This document shows positions 1 to 9,072 of a stretch of 59,410 nucleotides of DNA, one piece after another. Under the pieces are notes generated by a model that made no database searches, was not told the DNA's origin, and was given only the letters and a program-made list of their open reading frames with translations. Each line of letters opens with the position of its first letter. The first letter of the stretch is position 1. Origin of the DNA: an uncultured Bacilli bacterium (GTDB lineage: Bacteria; Bacillota_I; Bacilli_A; ML615J-28; CAG-313). The translations under genes and the position numbers were made by a program. Location of the stretch: contig CALVCV010000007.1 in NCBI GenBank assembly GCA_944326155.1, positions 1 to 59,410 of the forward strand, given 5' to 3'.

Positions 1-39
1 GTATTAGAAAATTTTTGTTGAATAAAATGAGGTGTTAAA

Positions 40-273
40 ATGGAAAAAAATCTAAATGAAATGTCAGTATTAGAAAAAGGAATAGTGAAAAAAATTGCCG
101 GTGATGGCAAAATAAAACGTAGATTATATGATATGGGAATTACACCAGGTACTTCAATAGTTGTTAAAAAATTAGCTCCATTAGGAGATCCTATAGAAAT
201 TACAATAAGGGGGTATGAATTAACAATAAGGAAGTCGGAAGCAGAGAACATAGTAATGGAGGTAAATGGCTAA
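40..273 (+). CDS. feoA: Ferrous iron transport protein A (FeoA)
   Basis: FeoA is a small cytoplasmic SH3-like protein that works with FeoB in Fe(II) uptake. The 77-residue product has the family's usual length and shows the typical LYDMGITPGT segment around residues 30-39, followed by beta-strand-rich sequence with GDPIEI and IRGYELTIRK. The ATG is preceded by a GAGGTG ribosome site at about 29-34. The stop codon overlaps the feoB start by one base, so the two are translationally coupled. The promoter lies outside or at the very edge of the window. Confident from sequence plus context. Confidence 0.93.
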   Translation: MEKNLNEMSVLEKGIVKKIAGDGKIKRRLYDMGITPGTSIVVKKLAPLGDPIEITIRGYELTIRKSEAENIVMEVNG

Positions 274-2489
274 TGAAATTTGCATTAATAGGTAATCCAA
301 ATAGTGGAAAAACAACGTTATTTAATACACTAACAGGCGCAACTGCACATGTAGGAAATTGGCCAGGGGTTACTGTAGATAAACGTGAAGGTATATATAA
401 AAAGTTAGAACAATCTATTCAAATTATAGACTTACCAGGTATTTATTCTTTATCACCATATACACCTGAAGAAATTGTTTCACGAAATTTTATTATTAAT
501 GAAAAGCCAGATTGTATAATTAATGTAATTGATGCAAGTAATCTAGAGAGAAATTTATATTTAACAACCCAAATATTAGAAATTGATGTTCCTATTGTGG
601 TTTGTTTAAATATGATGGATATTGTGATAAAAAATGGTAATAAAATAAAAAGTGATGTACTTTCTAAAATTTTAGGCGTACCTATTTGTGAAATATCAGC
701 GCTGAAAAAACAAGGTATAAAAGAACTAATGGAATTGGCCTATAAAACATCCAAAACAAAGCGAGAAGGATTTAGTGTCTTAGAAGAAACCAATATCAAA
801 GAATTAGTAAAATATACTACAAATAAATTAAAAAATAAGAAAATAAATAGTCCACTTTTTCATGCAATAAAATTAATTGAAGAAGATGCGATTGAATTAA
901 AAATGCATAGTGAATTACAAAATGACATTCAAAATTACAAAAAACAAATAATTCATAAAGATGTGGATAATGATTTTGAAGGAATTATTGCTGATGCTAG
1001 ATATCAATTCATTACAAAACATTTGATAAAAGTTTATAAAAAATCAACAAAATCAAAAAAAATTAGTAATTCTGATAAAATAGATAAAGTTTTAACTCAC
1101 CGGATTTGGAGTATACCCATTTTTTTATTTTTAATGTTTATTGTCTTTCATCTTGTTTTTAGTGAAGATCTTTTTTTCTTAAATTCTTTTTTTCATTTTG
1201 AAATAAAAAATAAAAATTTAATTAATTTTTTTACAGGTATGGGTTATGAAGAAATCTTAAATCAATCAGAAGATGCTATTTTAACTGGTATACCATCTAT
1301 AGGCGTTTTCTTTCAAAATTGGATGGGGTGGATAACAAGTTTAATAATTGATTTTTCAATTTCTATATTACCTGAAGGAAAATGGTATACTAGTTTTATA
1401 TGTGATGGTCTACTATCAGGATTAGATGCTATTTTTAGTTTTTTACCACAAATTTTACTCTTATATTTTTTCATATCTATTCTTGAAGATTCAGGATATA
1501 TGGCAAGGGTTGCATTTATTATGGATAGAGCTTTTAGAAAATTTGGTTTATCAGGTAAAGCGTTTATACCACTTCTAATGGGATTTGGCTGTTCAGTTCC
1601 CGCAATGATGGCTACAAAAACATTAGAAAATGAAAAAGAACGCGATATAACAATTCGTCTTTTACCATTCTTTAGTTGTGGAGCCAAAGCACCAATTTGG
1701 GCGATGCTCGCAACTGCTGTTGCAGGAGTTTTTCTTGGGGATATATTTATATTTTCAATTTATTTATTAGGAATAATAGTTGCTATTTTATCATCTTTAA
1801 TCATTAAGGCGTTTAGTAAAAATAAAGAGGTTACACCTTTTATTATGGAACTTCCTAGTTATCATCTTCCTCAAATAAAAAATTTATTAGCACATTTGTG
1901 GGAAAAACTTAAACATTTTATATATAAAGCTTCAACTATTATAACTGCTTCTATTATTGTTATTTGGTTCTTATCAAATTTTAGTTGGCGTTTTTGGAAT
2001 GGTATGGTTAGTGATATTAATCAAAGTATTTTGGCAAACTTAGGACATGTATTTAAATATTTTTTTTATCCGTGTGGATGGAGTTGGGGTCCAGATGGTT
2101 GGAAATATACTGTAGCAACTATTACAGGTTTGATTGCTAAAGAAGATGTAGTAACAACTATGGACACATTAGGACTGACAAGTAGTACAATACAACTATC
2201 TAATGGAGCGATTTACGCTTTTGCAATCTACAATTTATTTACTTTACCATGTTTTGCTGCTATTTCTACTGCAAAAAGTGAGAGTACTAAAAAAGGCTTT
2301 TTAATTACTCTTCTTTGGTGGTTTGGGACTTCTTATATTGTATCGTCCTTTATTTTTTGGATGTATACAATATTTATATTTGCATGGTGGCTTGGTATGA
2401 TTATTTTAGTACTTATAATTGTTTTAATAACTTTTTTTATACATAAAAAATTAAAAAAATTAGGTGAAAATAAATATGAAGTGGTTTGA
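273..2489 (+). CDS. feoB: Ferrous iron transporter FeoB
   Basis: Large Fe(II) permease with an N-terminal G-protein domain. Visible GTPase motifs are G1 GNPNSGKT (residues 7-14), G3 DLPG (53-56) and G4 NMMD (113-116). After a helical linker (about 160-270) comes a polytopic membrane region with the two Cys-containing gate-like segments, GCSVPAMMATK and CGAKAPIWAM. At 738 residues it is slightly longer than average for the family. It overlaps feoA by one base and the small Cys-rich gene downstream by 14 bases, giving a feoA-feoB-small protein operon. It ends in TGA, which supports TGA being read as stop here. Confidence 0.96.
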   Translation: MKFALIGNPNSGKTTLFNTLTGATAHVGNWPGVTVDKREGIYKKLEQSIQIIDLPGIYSLSPYTPEEIVSRNFIINEKPDCIINVIDASNLERNLYLTTQILEIDVPIVVCLNMMDIVIKNGNKIKSDVLSKILGVPICEISALKKQGIKELMELAYKTSKTKREGFSVLEETNIKELVKYTTNKLKNKKINSPLFHAIKLIEEDAIELKMHSELQNDIQNYKKQIIHKDVDNDFEGIIADARYQFITKHLIKVYKKSTKSKKISNSDKIDKVLTHRIWSIPIFLFLMFIVFHLVFSEDLFFLNSFFHFEIKNKNLINFFTGMGYEEILNQSEDAILTGIPSIGVFFQNWMGWITSLIIDFSISILPEGKWYTSFICDGLLSGLDAIFSFLPQILLLYFFISILEDSGYMARVAFIMDRAFRKFGLSGKAFIPLLMGFGCSVPAMMATKTLENEKERDITIRLLPFFSCGAKAPIWAMLATAVAGVFLGDIFIFSIYLLGIIVAILSSLIIKAFSKNKEVTPFIMELPSYHLPQIKNLLAHLWEKLKHFIYKASTIITASIIVIWFLSNFSWRFWNGMVSDINQSILANLGHVFKYFFYPCGWSWGPDGWKYTVATITGLIAKEDVVTTMDTLGLTSSTIQLSNGAIYAFAIYNLFTLPCFAAISTAKSESTKKGFLITLLWWFGTSYIVSSFIFWMYTIFIFAWWLGMIILVLIIVLITFFIHKKLKKLGENKYEVV

Positions 2490-2634
2490 ATATATAATTA
2501 TAATTGTTGCAATAGGATTAGTATTGCTTCCTTTTATTATTAATTATAAAAATAGAAAACAAGGCAAAACGTCTTGCGGATGCAAATGTAGTGAATGTAG
2601 TATAAAATGTTCACTGAAGAAAAAAGATAATTAA
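2476..2634 (+). CDS. FeoB-associated Cys-rich membrane protein (small)
   Basis: A 52-residue ORF starting inside the end of feoB. It has one N-terminal membrane segment (about residues 5-23, very rich in Ile/Val/Leu), then a basic stretch, then a short tail with five cysteines (C34, C36, C38, C41, C45) and a lysine-rich end. This layout matches the FeoB-associated Cys-rich membrane proteins found behind feoB in many Bacillota, which are thought to assist iron transfer. The assignment rests on size, topology, Cys pattern and position. The exact role is not established. Confidence 0.82.
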   Translation: MKWFEYIIIIVAIGLVLLPFIINYKNRKQGKTSCGCKCSECSIKCSLKKKDN

Positions 2635-2641
2635 ACAAATG

Positions 2642-2680
2642 AAAAATTGAGATTACTTAAAATGTAATACTCAATTTTTT
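2642..2680 (+). terminator. Rho-independent terminator after the feo operon
   Basis: Inverted repeat with arms at 2643-2656 and 2664-2677 (AAATTGAG(A)TTAC against GTAAT(A)CTCAATTT) running into a T-rich tract. It lies just after the small Cys-rich gene and before the trmFO promoter. Confidence 0.8.
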
Positions 2681-2690
2681 ATTTGTTTTG

Positions 2691-2726
2691 TTTTCAAAAA
2701 TTAAAAAAATATGATATACTTATAAT
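2691..2726 (+). promoter_or_regulatory. Putative promoter of trmFO
   Basis: A weak -35-like TTTTCA (2691-2696) is followed 18 bases later by TGaTATACT (the -10 hexamer at 2715-2720), with an alternative TATAAT at 2721-2726. The start point would be 20-30 bases upstream of the trmFO ATG. The -10 is good but the -35 is poor, so confidence is moderate. Confidence 0.5.
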
Positions 2727-2749
2727 AGTAAATAAAAGGAAATCAAAAT

Positions 2750-4063
2750 ATGAAAGATGTTATTATTATTGGAGCAGGTCTTGCGGGGAGCGAAGCGACC
2801 TATCAACTTGCAAAAAGAGGTTTTCATGTTTATCTATATGAAATGAAGCCTAAAAAATATTCACCAGCTCATAAAAGTGATCAATTTGCTGAATTAATTT
2901 GTAGTAATTCTTTAAGAGCCATAAACATTGAAAATGCAGTTGGACTTTTAAAAGAAGAAATGCGAAGGTTGGATTCATTAATTATGAAAGCAGCAGATAA
3001 TTGCAAAGTAGAAGCAGGTGGTGCGCTTGCTGTAGACCGGGAAGCCTTTTCGCGTTATATTACAAATACTATTAAACAATTACCTAATGTGACTATTATC
3101 AATGAGGAAGTCTTAAAGATTCCTGAAGGACCTGTTATTATTGCTAGCGGTCCTTTGACAAGCGATGCATTACATAAAGATATTGCCAAATATTTAGGTG
3201 AAGACTATATGTATTTCTTTGATGCAATAGCGCCTATTGTAACATATGAATCAATTGATATGAATAAGGTATTTTTAGCATCTAGATATAGTAAAGGAGA
3301 AGCATCTTATTTGAATTGTCCAATGAATGAAGAAGAATTTAATCAGTTTTATGATTATTTAATACATGCGGAAAAGGTTGTTTCCCGTGATTTTGAAATG
3401 AAAGTTTTTGAGGGTTGTATGCCAATTGAAGAGATGGCCGCAAGAGGTAGACAAACATTATTATTCGGTCCTATGAAACCTGTGGGTTTAGTTGACCCAA
3501 GAACTGGTCGTAGACCTTATGCGGTAGTACAACTTAGGCAAGATAATCTTGCTAAAAGTTTATATAATTTAGTAGGTTTTCAAACTCATTTAAAATACAA
3601 TTCACAAAAAGAATTGTTGAAATTAATTCCAGGATTAGAAAAAGCTGAAATTGTACGTTATGGTGTAATGCATCGAAATACCTATATCAATTCAAAAAAG
3701 ATTTTAAATAATGGCTATCAAGTCATAAAAAATCCAAATATTTTCTTTGCTGGACAAATGACAGGAGTAGAGGGTTATATTGAATCGGCATCGAGTGGTT
3801 TAATTGCTGGTATCAATATGGCAAGATATTTAAAACATTTACCAATACTCACTTTAGATGCTACTACTGCAATTGGTGCTTTAGCTAATTATATTTGTGT
3901 TCATCCTGAAGTAGAAGCAAAAGAAACTTTTGATCCTATGAATGTTAACTTTGGAATTTTTGCACCAATTACTGAAAAAGTGTCTAAAAAAGAAAGAAAA
4001 AAAGCATATGCTGATAGGGCATTACAAAATTTAGAAAAAGTAATTGTAGAAATGAAGAATTAA
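2750..4063 (+). CDS. trmFO: tRNA m5U54 methyltransferase TrmFO (folate/FAD-dependent)
   Basis: TrmFO makes ribothymidine at tRNA position 54 using methylenetetrahydrofolate and FAD. The N-terminus has the FAD-binding GAGLAG (residues 8-13) followed by E31MKP. The family signatures are present: [15 protein letters not shown] with Cys51, and [13 protein letters not shown] with Cys223, corresponding to the two functional cysteines of the family. [16 protein letters not shown] near the C-terminus is also typical. The length (437) is normal. As in many Bacillota it is followed directly by xerC, but topA, which often precedes it, is instead 46 kb downstream at 48920. Confidence 0.96.
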   Translation: MKDVIIIGAGLAGSEATYQLAKRGFHVYLYEMKPKKYSPAHKSDQFAELICSNSLRAINIENAVGLLKEEMRRLDSLIMKAADNCKVEAGGALAVDREAFSRYITNTIKQLPNVTIINEEVLKIPEGPVIIASGPLTSDALHKDIAKYLGEDYMYFFDAIAPIVTYESIDMNKVFLASRYSKGEASYLNCPMNEEEFNQFYDYLIHAEKVVSRDFEMKVFEGCMPIEEMAARGRQTLLFGPMKPVGLVDPRTGRRPYAVVQLRQDNLAKSLYNLVGFQTHLKYNSQKELLKLIPGLEKAEIVRYGVMHRNTYINSKKILNNGYQVIKNPNIFFAGQMTGVEGYIESASSGLIAGINMARYLKHLPILTLDATTAIGALANYICVHPEVEAKETFDPMNVNFGIFAPITEKVSKKERKKAYADRALQNLEKVIVEMKN

Positions 4064-4080
4064 AAAAGAAGGTAGGTAAA

Positions 4081-5079
4081 ATGGCGCTAAAAAAAACGGT
4101 CAGAGGTAAACAAAAAACTCCAAGTAAAATCCGTGTTGTAAATTTTAATAATGAGAATCGAGAACAAAAGATTAAAGATGCTTTAGATAAATATCGTATT
4201 CATTTAGAAGTTGAAAAAAATTATTCTAATTACACGATAGAAAGTTATTTTAAGGACATCAAAGATTTTCAAGCCTTTGTTACTTCAGAAAAATATGGTG
4301 ATTTACTAAAGATTAAAACTGAAAATATTGGCAGATATTATATTTCCCACTTGGTATCAAATGGGTATTCGAGGAAGAGCATTGCCCGCAAAATTTCAAG
4401 TATTAGAGCATTTTATCGCTATTTAGTAATTGAACAACTTGTTGACTCTTCTTACTTTGAAAATGTAGAAACACCTAAAATTGAAAAACAATTGCCTAAA
4501 TTTTTATATCAAAATGAGATAGAAATGATGTTTAATGCCATTGATAAAAATACTCCACTTGGTAAAAGAGATGAGGCATTGTTAGAATTGCTATATGGCT
4601 CAGGGCTTAGAGTAAGTGAGATTTGCTCGATTACTGAGAAAAACTTAGATTTTTCAAATGAAATGATTAAGGTTTTTGGCAAGGGGCATAAAGAAAGATA
4701 TATTCCTATGAATCAAAGAACAATTGAAGCTTTAAAAGAATATATCTATCTTGCAAGACCGATTTTGATTCAATCCGTTGAAATAAATGCCCCCGAAAAT
4801 CTTTTTGTAAACCACCATGGAGGACCACTCACAACAAGAGGAGTTCGTGTAATATTAGATAATATTATTGCTAAAACAGGAGAATTAGGGCACATTTATC
4901 CTCATATGATTCGACATACTTTTGCAACTCATTTGCTAGATGGTGGGGCAGATTTGAGAAGTGTACAAGCAATGTTAGGACACGAAAATTTATCCACAAC
5001 CCAAATTTATACGCATGTGTCTAAAGAACAAATTAAAGATAGTTATATGCATAATCACCCTAGACAAAATAGGAAATAA
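4081..5079 (+). CDS. xerC: Tyrosine recombinase XerC-like
   Basis: Site-specific tyrosine recombinase, most likely for chromosome dimer resolution. An N-terminal SAM-like/core-binding domain (about 30-120) is followed by the catalytic domain with Arg177 (YGSGLRVSE), Lys201 in GKGHKER, H275-x-x-R278 (HMIRHTFATHLL), His301 (LGHENLST) and the nucleophile Tyr310 (QIYTHV). About 27 basic residues precede the usual family start. The ATG at 4081 has an AAGAAGGTAGG-like ribosome site, so the extension seems real. It lies 17 bases after trmFO. Only one Xer gene is visible here, so it may act alone or with a partner elsewhere. Confidence 0.9.
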   Translation: MALKKTVRGKQKTPSKIRVVNFNNENREQKIKDALDKYRIHLEVEKNYSNYTIESYFKDIKDFQAFVTSEKYGDLLKIKTENIGRYYISHLVSNGYSRKSIARKISSIRAFYRYLVIEQLVDSSYFENVETPKIEKQLPKFLYQNEIEMMFNAIDKNTPLGKRDEALLELLYGSGLRVSEICSITEKNLDFSNEMIKVFGKGHKERYIPMNQRTIEALKEYIYLARPILIQSVEINAPENLFVNHHGGPLTTRGVRVILDNIIAKTGELGHIYPHMIRHTFATHLLDGGADLRSVQAMLGHENLSTTQIYTHVSKEQIKDSYMHNHPRQNRK

Positions 5080-5105
5080 TTAAAAAGTAAAGAGGAGTAA
5101 ATACT

Positions 5106-5588
5106 ATGATAAAAATGGAAAAAGCAGAACTTTCGGATGCAAAAATTTTATTAGAAGTTCAAAAAGAAGCCTTTTTAAAGTATGCCCAAAAATATGGTGA
5201 TTTTGATAGTAATCCGTATCACATGGATTTACATCGTATGGAGTTTAATATTAAATATCACTATGGACAATATTATAAACTCTTAGATGAAAATACATTA
5301 GCAATTATTGGTGGTCTTTTTTGCTTTGAACTAGACGAAAAGCCTATCATGAAAATTGCTCAATTCTATTTGAAAAGTGAATATCAACATTTAGGATATG
5401 GTACATTTATTTTAAATGAATTATTTAATCGTAATCCAGAGGTTAAAACTTGGTATGTAGATACAATTATGCAAGAAGAGTACAATGTTGAATTCTATCA
5501 ACATTTAGGTTTTGAAATAATTGATGTCGAAGAAGAACATGAGGGATTATCTTTTGTTACTTTTATGAAAAAAACAAATAAAAAGTAG
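5106..5588 (+). CDS. GNAT-family N-acetyltransferase
   Basis: A 160-residue acetyltransferase of the GNAT superfamily. It has the typical central strand IAQFYLKSEYQHLGYGTFILNELF, in which Q-x-x-G-x-G resembles the acetyl-CoA pyrophosphate-binding loop (about 94-100), and the C-terminal VEFYQHLGFEIIDVE block. The substrate cannot be read from sequence. An AGAGGAG ribosome site sits at a good distance before ATG 5106. It lies 26 bases after xerC and is probably cotranscribed with trmFO-xerC. Confidence 0.8.
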   Translation: MIKMEKAELSDAKILLEVQKEAFLKYAQKYGDFDSNPYHMDLHRMEFNIKYHYGQYYKLLDENTLAIIGGLFCFELDEKPIMKIAQFYLKSEYQHLGYGTFILNELFNRNPEVKTWYVDTIMQEEYNVEFYQHLGFEIIDVEEEHEGLSFVTFMKKTNKK

Positions 5589-5608
5589 TAAATAAATGGT
5601 TATATTAT

Positions 5609-5637
5609 TTGATAAGATGTAAAAAATATGTTATAAT
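5609..5637 (+). promoter_or_regulatory. Promoter of the rpsB operon
   Basis: TTGATA (5609-5614), 17-base spacer, TATAAT (5632-5637), with an extended -10 TG at 5629-5630. One of the best promoters in the window. The predicted start near 5644 leaves a leader of about 118 bases before rpsB. Confidence 0.85.
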
Positions 5638-5644
5638 ATAAAAT

Positions 5645-5762
5645 GGTCTTAAAGGCAAAAAATACACATAAGAAAGTAGCAAGCCGTCAAGTTTATCAAT
5701 GGCGCGCTTGTGTAGATCTTCTTAGAGGCCAAAACAAAATAAAATGGAGGTTTTTAAAAATT
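5645..5762 (+). promoter_or_regulatory. rpsB 5' leader, possible structured regulatory RNA
   Basis: About 118 untranslated bases separate the predicted transcription start from the rpsB ATG. The leader contains a CAAGC/GCTTG pairing (about 5679-5712) and two similar segments, TCTTAAAGGC and TCTTAGAGGCC. It is more G+C-rich than other spacers. Ribosomal protein operons often carry autoregulatory leaders, so an S2-binding control element is plausible. No specific RNA family was recognised. Confidence 0.4.
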
Positions 5763-6653
5763 ATGGCAGTAATTACAATGAAGCAATTACTAGAAGCTGG
5801 AGTTCACTTCGGTCATCATACTCGCCGTTGGAACCCTAAAATGAAAGAGTATATTTTTAATGAAAGAAATGGTGTATACATTATTGATTTACAAAAGACG
5901 GCAGATAAAATTGAAGAAGCTTATGCCGCAATGGTTGAGATTGTTCGTAACAATAACAAAGTTTTATTTGTAGGAACAAGAAAACAAATTCAAGATATCA
6001 TTAAAGAAGAGGCAATTCGTGCTGGTCAATACTATGTTGATCAACGCTGGCTTGGTGGTACAATGACTAATTTTAAGACGCTTCGTAAATCAATTTCAAA
6101 ACTTCATAGATATGAAGAAATGGCAGAAAATGGTACATTTGATGTTTTACCTAAAAAAGAAGTTAGTGCTATCAAAAAAGAAATGGGTAAACTAGAATCA
6201 TTTTTTGGTGGTATTAAAGATATGCAACAATTACCAGGTGCATTATTCGTTGTCGATCCAAAGACTGAACACAATGCGGTTGCCGAAGCACGTAAATTGC
6301 ATATTCCAGTATTTGGTTTGGTTGATACAAACTGTGATCCTGATGATGTTGATTATGTTATTCCTGCAAACGATGATGGAGTTAGAGCAGTAAGATTAAT
6401 CGTTGGTGTTATGGCAAATGCTGTTCTTGAAGGAAATGGCGTTGCTGTAGAACCTTATACATTACCAGAAGAAGAAAAAACTGAAGAAGCTGTACACGCT
6501 CCTAAACCTCAACGTGAGAATCATTCTGAAAAAAAGGGAAATAGAAAACCACATGTTGTAAAAGAAGTACCTGCTGAAGAAACAGCAGAAGTTAAAAAAG
6601 AAGAAAATGAAGCACCAGTTGCTGAAGAAGCAACAGAAGAAGTTGCTGAATAA
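5763..6653 (+). CDS. rpsB: 30S ribosomal protein S2
   Basis: Ribosomal protein uS2, beginning [19 protein letters not shown], the universal S2 N-terminus. The chosen ATG at 5763 is preceded by TGGAGG at 5745-5750. An in-frame upstream ATG at 5643 would add 40 residues unlike any S2 and falls at the transcription start, so it was rejected. The S2 core ends near residue 230 and is followed by an acidic, Lys/Glu/Ala-rich C-terminal tail of about 65 residues. Followed 22 bases later by tsf in the usual rpsB-tsf-pyrH-frr order. Confidence 0.96.
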   Translation: MAVITMKQLLEAGVHFGHHTRRWNPKMKEYIFNERNGVYIIDLQKTADKIEEAYAAMVEIVRNNNKVLFVGTRKQIQDIIKEEAIRAGQYYVDQRWLGGTMTNFKTLRKSISKLHRYEEMAENGTFDVLPKKEVSAIKKEMGKLESFFGGIKDMQQLPGALFVVDPKTEHNAVAEARKLHIPVFGLVDTNCDPDDVDYVIPANDDGVRAVRLIVGVMANAVLEGNGVAVEPYTLPEEEKTEEAVHAPKPQRENHSEKKGNRKPHVVKEVPAEETAEVKKEENEAPVAEEATEEVAE

Positions 6654-6675
6654 CATAATTTAAGGAGAAAAGAAA

Positions 6676-7569
6676 ATGATTAATGCATCTTTAGTTAAAG
6701 AATTAAGAGAAAAAACAGGCGCTGGAATGATGGATTGTAAGAAAGCTCTTGTAGAATGTAATGGTGATTTAAATGCCGCAGCTGATTGGCTTCGTGAAAA
6801 AGGCATTGCTAAAGCAGCCAAAAAGGCAACTAGAATTGCTGCTGAAGGTTTATGCGATGTTGTGATTAATGGTAATAAAGCATATTTATTCGAATTAAAT
6901 TCAGAAACTGATTTTGTTGCTAAAAATGAAAAATTTTTAACATTATTAAAACAAATTGGTGAGGCTTGTGTAAATAATGATCCTTCTTGTGAAAATTGTG
7001 CATTATCAGCTACTATAAATGGCCAAACAGTTGAAGAATTAATTGTTGCTGCAACGGCTACAATTGGCGAAAAAATTAGTCTTCGCCGTGTTGCAAGAGT
7101 TGAGAAGAAAGATGATGAAATTTTTGGTATATATAAACACAATGGGGGTAAAATAGTTGTTTTGTCAGTACTTAAAGGTACTGATGCAAATGTTGCAAAA
7201 GATGTTTGTATGCATGTTGCAATGTATAACCCTCGCTACTTAGACGAATCAGCAATTGATCAAGCTGATTTAGATCATGAATCAGAAGTCATTAAAGCGG
7301 AAATTGCTAATGATCCAGCTAATGCATCTAAACCTAGTAATATCATAGAAAAAATGGTTGCTGGTCGCTTAGCTAAATTTAAAAAAGAAATTTGTTTGGT
7401 TGATCAAGCATTTGTAAAAGATCCTAGTATGACTGTTAATCAATATTTAAATAGTCATAATTCAAAAGCAGTAAATTATGTACGTTTTGAAGTTGGCGAA
7501 GGAATGGAAAAACGCAATGAAGATTTTGCAGCTGAAGTTGCTGCTGCCGCTGCTGCTGTAAAACACTAA
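6676..7569 (+). CDS. tsf: Translation elongation factor Ts
   Basis: EF-Ts, the guanine-nucleotide exchange factor for EF-Tu. The N-terminal UBA-like region has VKELREKTGAGMMDCKKAL, and the key TDFV motif (residues 78-81) that displaces Mg2+ in EF-Tu is intact. At 297 residues the length is normal. The C-terminus is unusually alanine-rich. An AAGGAG ribosome site precedes the ATG. Second gene of the rpsB operon. Confidence 0.97.
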   Translation: MINASLVKELREKTGAGMMDCKKALVECNGDLNAAADWLREKGIAKAAKKATRIAAEGLCDVVINGNKAYLFELNSETDFVAKNEKFLTLLKQIGEACVNNDPSCENCALSATINGQTVEELIVAATATIGEKISLRRVARVEKKDDEIFGIYKHNGGKIVVLSVLKGTDANVAKDVCMHVAMYNPRYLDESAIDQADLDHESEVIKAEIANDPANASKPSNIIEKMVAGRLAKFKKEICLVDQAFVKDPSMTVNQYLNSHNSKAVNYVRFEVGEGMEKRNEDFAAEVAAAAAAVKH

Positions 7570-7589
7570 TTACTATTTAGGAGGAAAAG

Positions 7590-8297
7590 ATGAGGCGCAT
7601 AGTATTATTAAAACTTTCAGGTGAAGCATTATCTAAAGTGCATGGGTTTGGTATAGATATGCAAAAAGTAAAAGAGATAGCTTATGAAGTAAAAGATTTA
7701 TATAATACTGGTGTTTCAATTGGAATTGTTGTAGGAGCGGGTAATATTTGGCGTGGCAGAGATGCTAAAGAAATTGGTATGAATCGTGTTTCTGCTGATT
7801 ATATGGGAATGATTGGAACTATTTTTAACTCAATGGCATTATCTTCTACTTTGGAAGTTATTGGTATAAAGTCAAAAGTAATGAGCGCGTTTCCTGTTGG
7901 TCAGTTAGTTGAACCATTTCATCGTGATGGAGCAATTGAAGCTTTACAAAATGGTGAAATTGTGGTTTTTGGTGGTGGTACTGGGAGTCCATTCTTTAGT
8001 ACTGATACCACAGCTGCCTTAAGAGCAGCCGAAATTGGAGCCGATATTATTTTAATGGCAAAGAGTGGTACAAATGGAGTATACGATTGTGATCCAAGGA
8101 AAAATCAAAATGCCAAAAAATACGATAAAATAACTTTTGATGAAGTATTGAAAAATCATTTAGGAGTTATGGATCTTACTGCCGCAACCCTTTGTTATGA
8201 CAATAATATTAAGATTATTGTATTTGATATGTGTAAAAAAGGGAATATTAAGAAAGTTATAGAAGACCCATCAATTGGGACAATTATAACAAAATAG
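7590..8297 (+). CDS. pyrH: UMP kinase
   Basis: Bacterial hexameric UMP kinase of the amino-acid kinase fold, converting UMP to UDP. It has the N-terminal LLKLSGEALS nucleotide loop, VVGAGNIWRGRD, and the GGTGSPFFSTDTTAALRAAEI segment typical of the family. The length (235) is normal. A strong GGAGG site precedes ATG 7590. Third gene of the rpsB-tsf-pyrH-frr operon. Confidence 0.97.
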   Translation: MRRIVLLKLSGEALSKVHGFGIDMQKVKEIAYEVKDLYNTGVSIGIVVGAGNIWRGRDAKEIGMNRVSADYMGMIGTIFNSMALSSTLEVIGIKSKVMSAFPVGQLVEPFHRDGAIEALQNGEIVVFGGGTGSPFFSTDTTAALRAAEIGADIILMAKSGTNGVYDCDPRKNQNAKKYDKITFDEVLKNHLGVMDLTAATLCYDNNIKIIVFDMCKKGNIKKVIEDPSIGTIITK

Positions 8298-8331
8298 GAA
8301 GTAAAAAAATATTTGTAAAGGAATGAGAAAA

Positions 8332-8889
8332 ATGCCAAAAGAAATTATTAATCAATGTGAACAAAGAATGCAAAAAACAATTGAAGCAATGAAAAAAGAT
8401 TTTGCAACAATTCGTACAGGTAAAGCGAATCCAAGCATTTTGAATACCGTGATGGTTGAATATTATGGTTCACCAATGCCAATTAATCAAATTGCTAGCA
8501 TATCTGCGCCTGAACCACAAATGATTGTAATCAAACCCTATGATAAATCTATTTTAAAGGGAATTGAAAAAGCAGTTCAAACCGCAAATCTTGGTTTTAA
8601 CCCTCAAAATGATGGTGATATAGTTAGAATCCCCGTTCCTCCACTAACTGAGCAAACCAGAAAAGAACTTGTTAAACAATCCAAAAAGTTTGCCGAAGAT
8701 AATAAAGTTGCTATTCGTAATATTAGAAGAGATACGATTGACCAATTGAAAAAATTGGAAAAAGATTCATTAATCTCTGAAGATGAATTAAAGCGTCGTA
8801 GTGATGAAGTTCAAAAAATAACTGATAAATATATTGAAAATATTGATAAATTAGCAAAAGAAAAAGAACAAGACATCATGTCAATTTAA
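8332..8889 (+). CDS. frr: Ribosome recycling factor
   Basis: RRF splits post-termination ribosomes together with EF-G. The 185-residue product from ATG 8332 has exactly the family length and the conserved FATIRTGKANPSIL and IRNIRRD segments. An earlier in-frame ATG at 8323 lies directly against the AAAGGA ribosome site (8316-8321), while 8332 is about 10 bases away, so 8332 is preferred. Last gene before a strong terminator. Confidence 0.95.
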   Translation: MPKEIINQCEQRMQKTIEAMKKDFATIRTGKANPSILNTVMVEYYGSPMPINQIASISAPEPQMIVIKPYDKSILKGIEKAVQTANLGFNPQNDGDIVRIPVPPLTEQTRKELVKQSKKFAEDNKVAIRNIRRDTIDQLKKLEKDSLISEDELKRRSDEVQKITDKYIENIDKLAKEKEQDIMSI

Positions 8890-8893
8890 TAGC

Positions 8894-8931
8894 AAAAAAC
8901 ATAGATTAAGATTTTAATCTATGTTTTTTTA
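8894..8931 (+). terminator. Rho-independent terminator after frr
   Basis: Arms ACATAGATTAA and TTAATCTATGT (about 8899-8924) with a four-base loop, preceded by an A-run and followed by seven T residues. It ends the rpsB-tsf-pyrH-frr unit. Confidence 0.9.
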
Positions 8932-9022
8932 TCATAAAATTTAAATTGCAAAATAAAATGAATATAATAGATAAAAATACGCTGAGAAATATTTTTTATA
9001 ACTATCTTTTAAAGTTGATTGA

Positions 9023-9051
9023 TTGGAAAAAAATTAAAAATATAGTATAAT
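9023..9051 (+). promoter_or_regulatory. Promoter of the uppS operon
   Basis: TTGGAA (9023-9028), 17-base spacer, TATAAT (9046-9051), just upstream of uppS at 9073. Confidence 0.82.
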
Positions 9052-9072
9052 ATCTATGAATTAGGTGATCAA

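Noticed and set aside
1313-1687. 124-codon ORF antisense to feoB
   Set aside because: Lies fully within the conserved FeoB membrane domain and has no independent signals.
5643-5762. Longer rpsB reading frame adding 40 residues
   Set aside because: The extension is unlike any S2, starts at the predicted transcription start, and the S2 ATG at 5763 has its own GGAGG site.
6660-7142. 160-codon ORF antisense to tsf
   Set aside because: Shadow of the strongly conserved tsf gene; no promoter, ribosome site or recognisable product.
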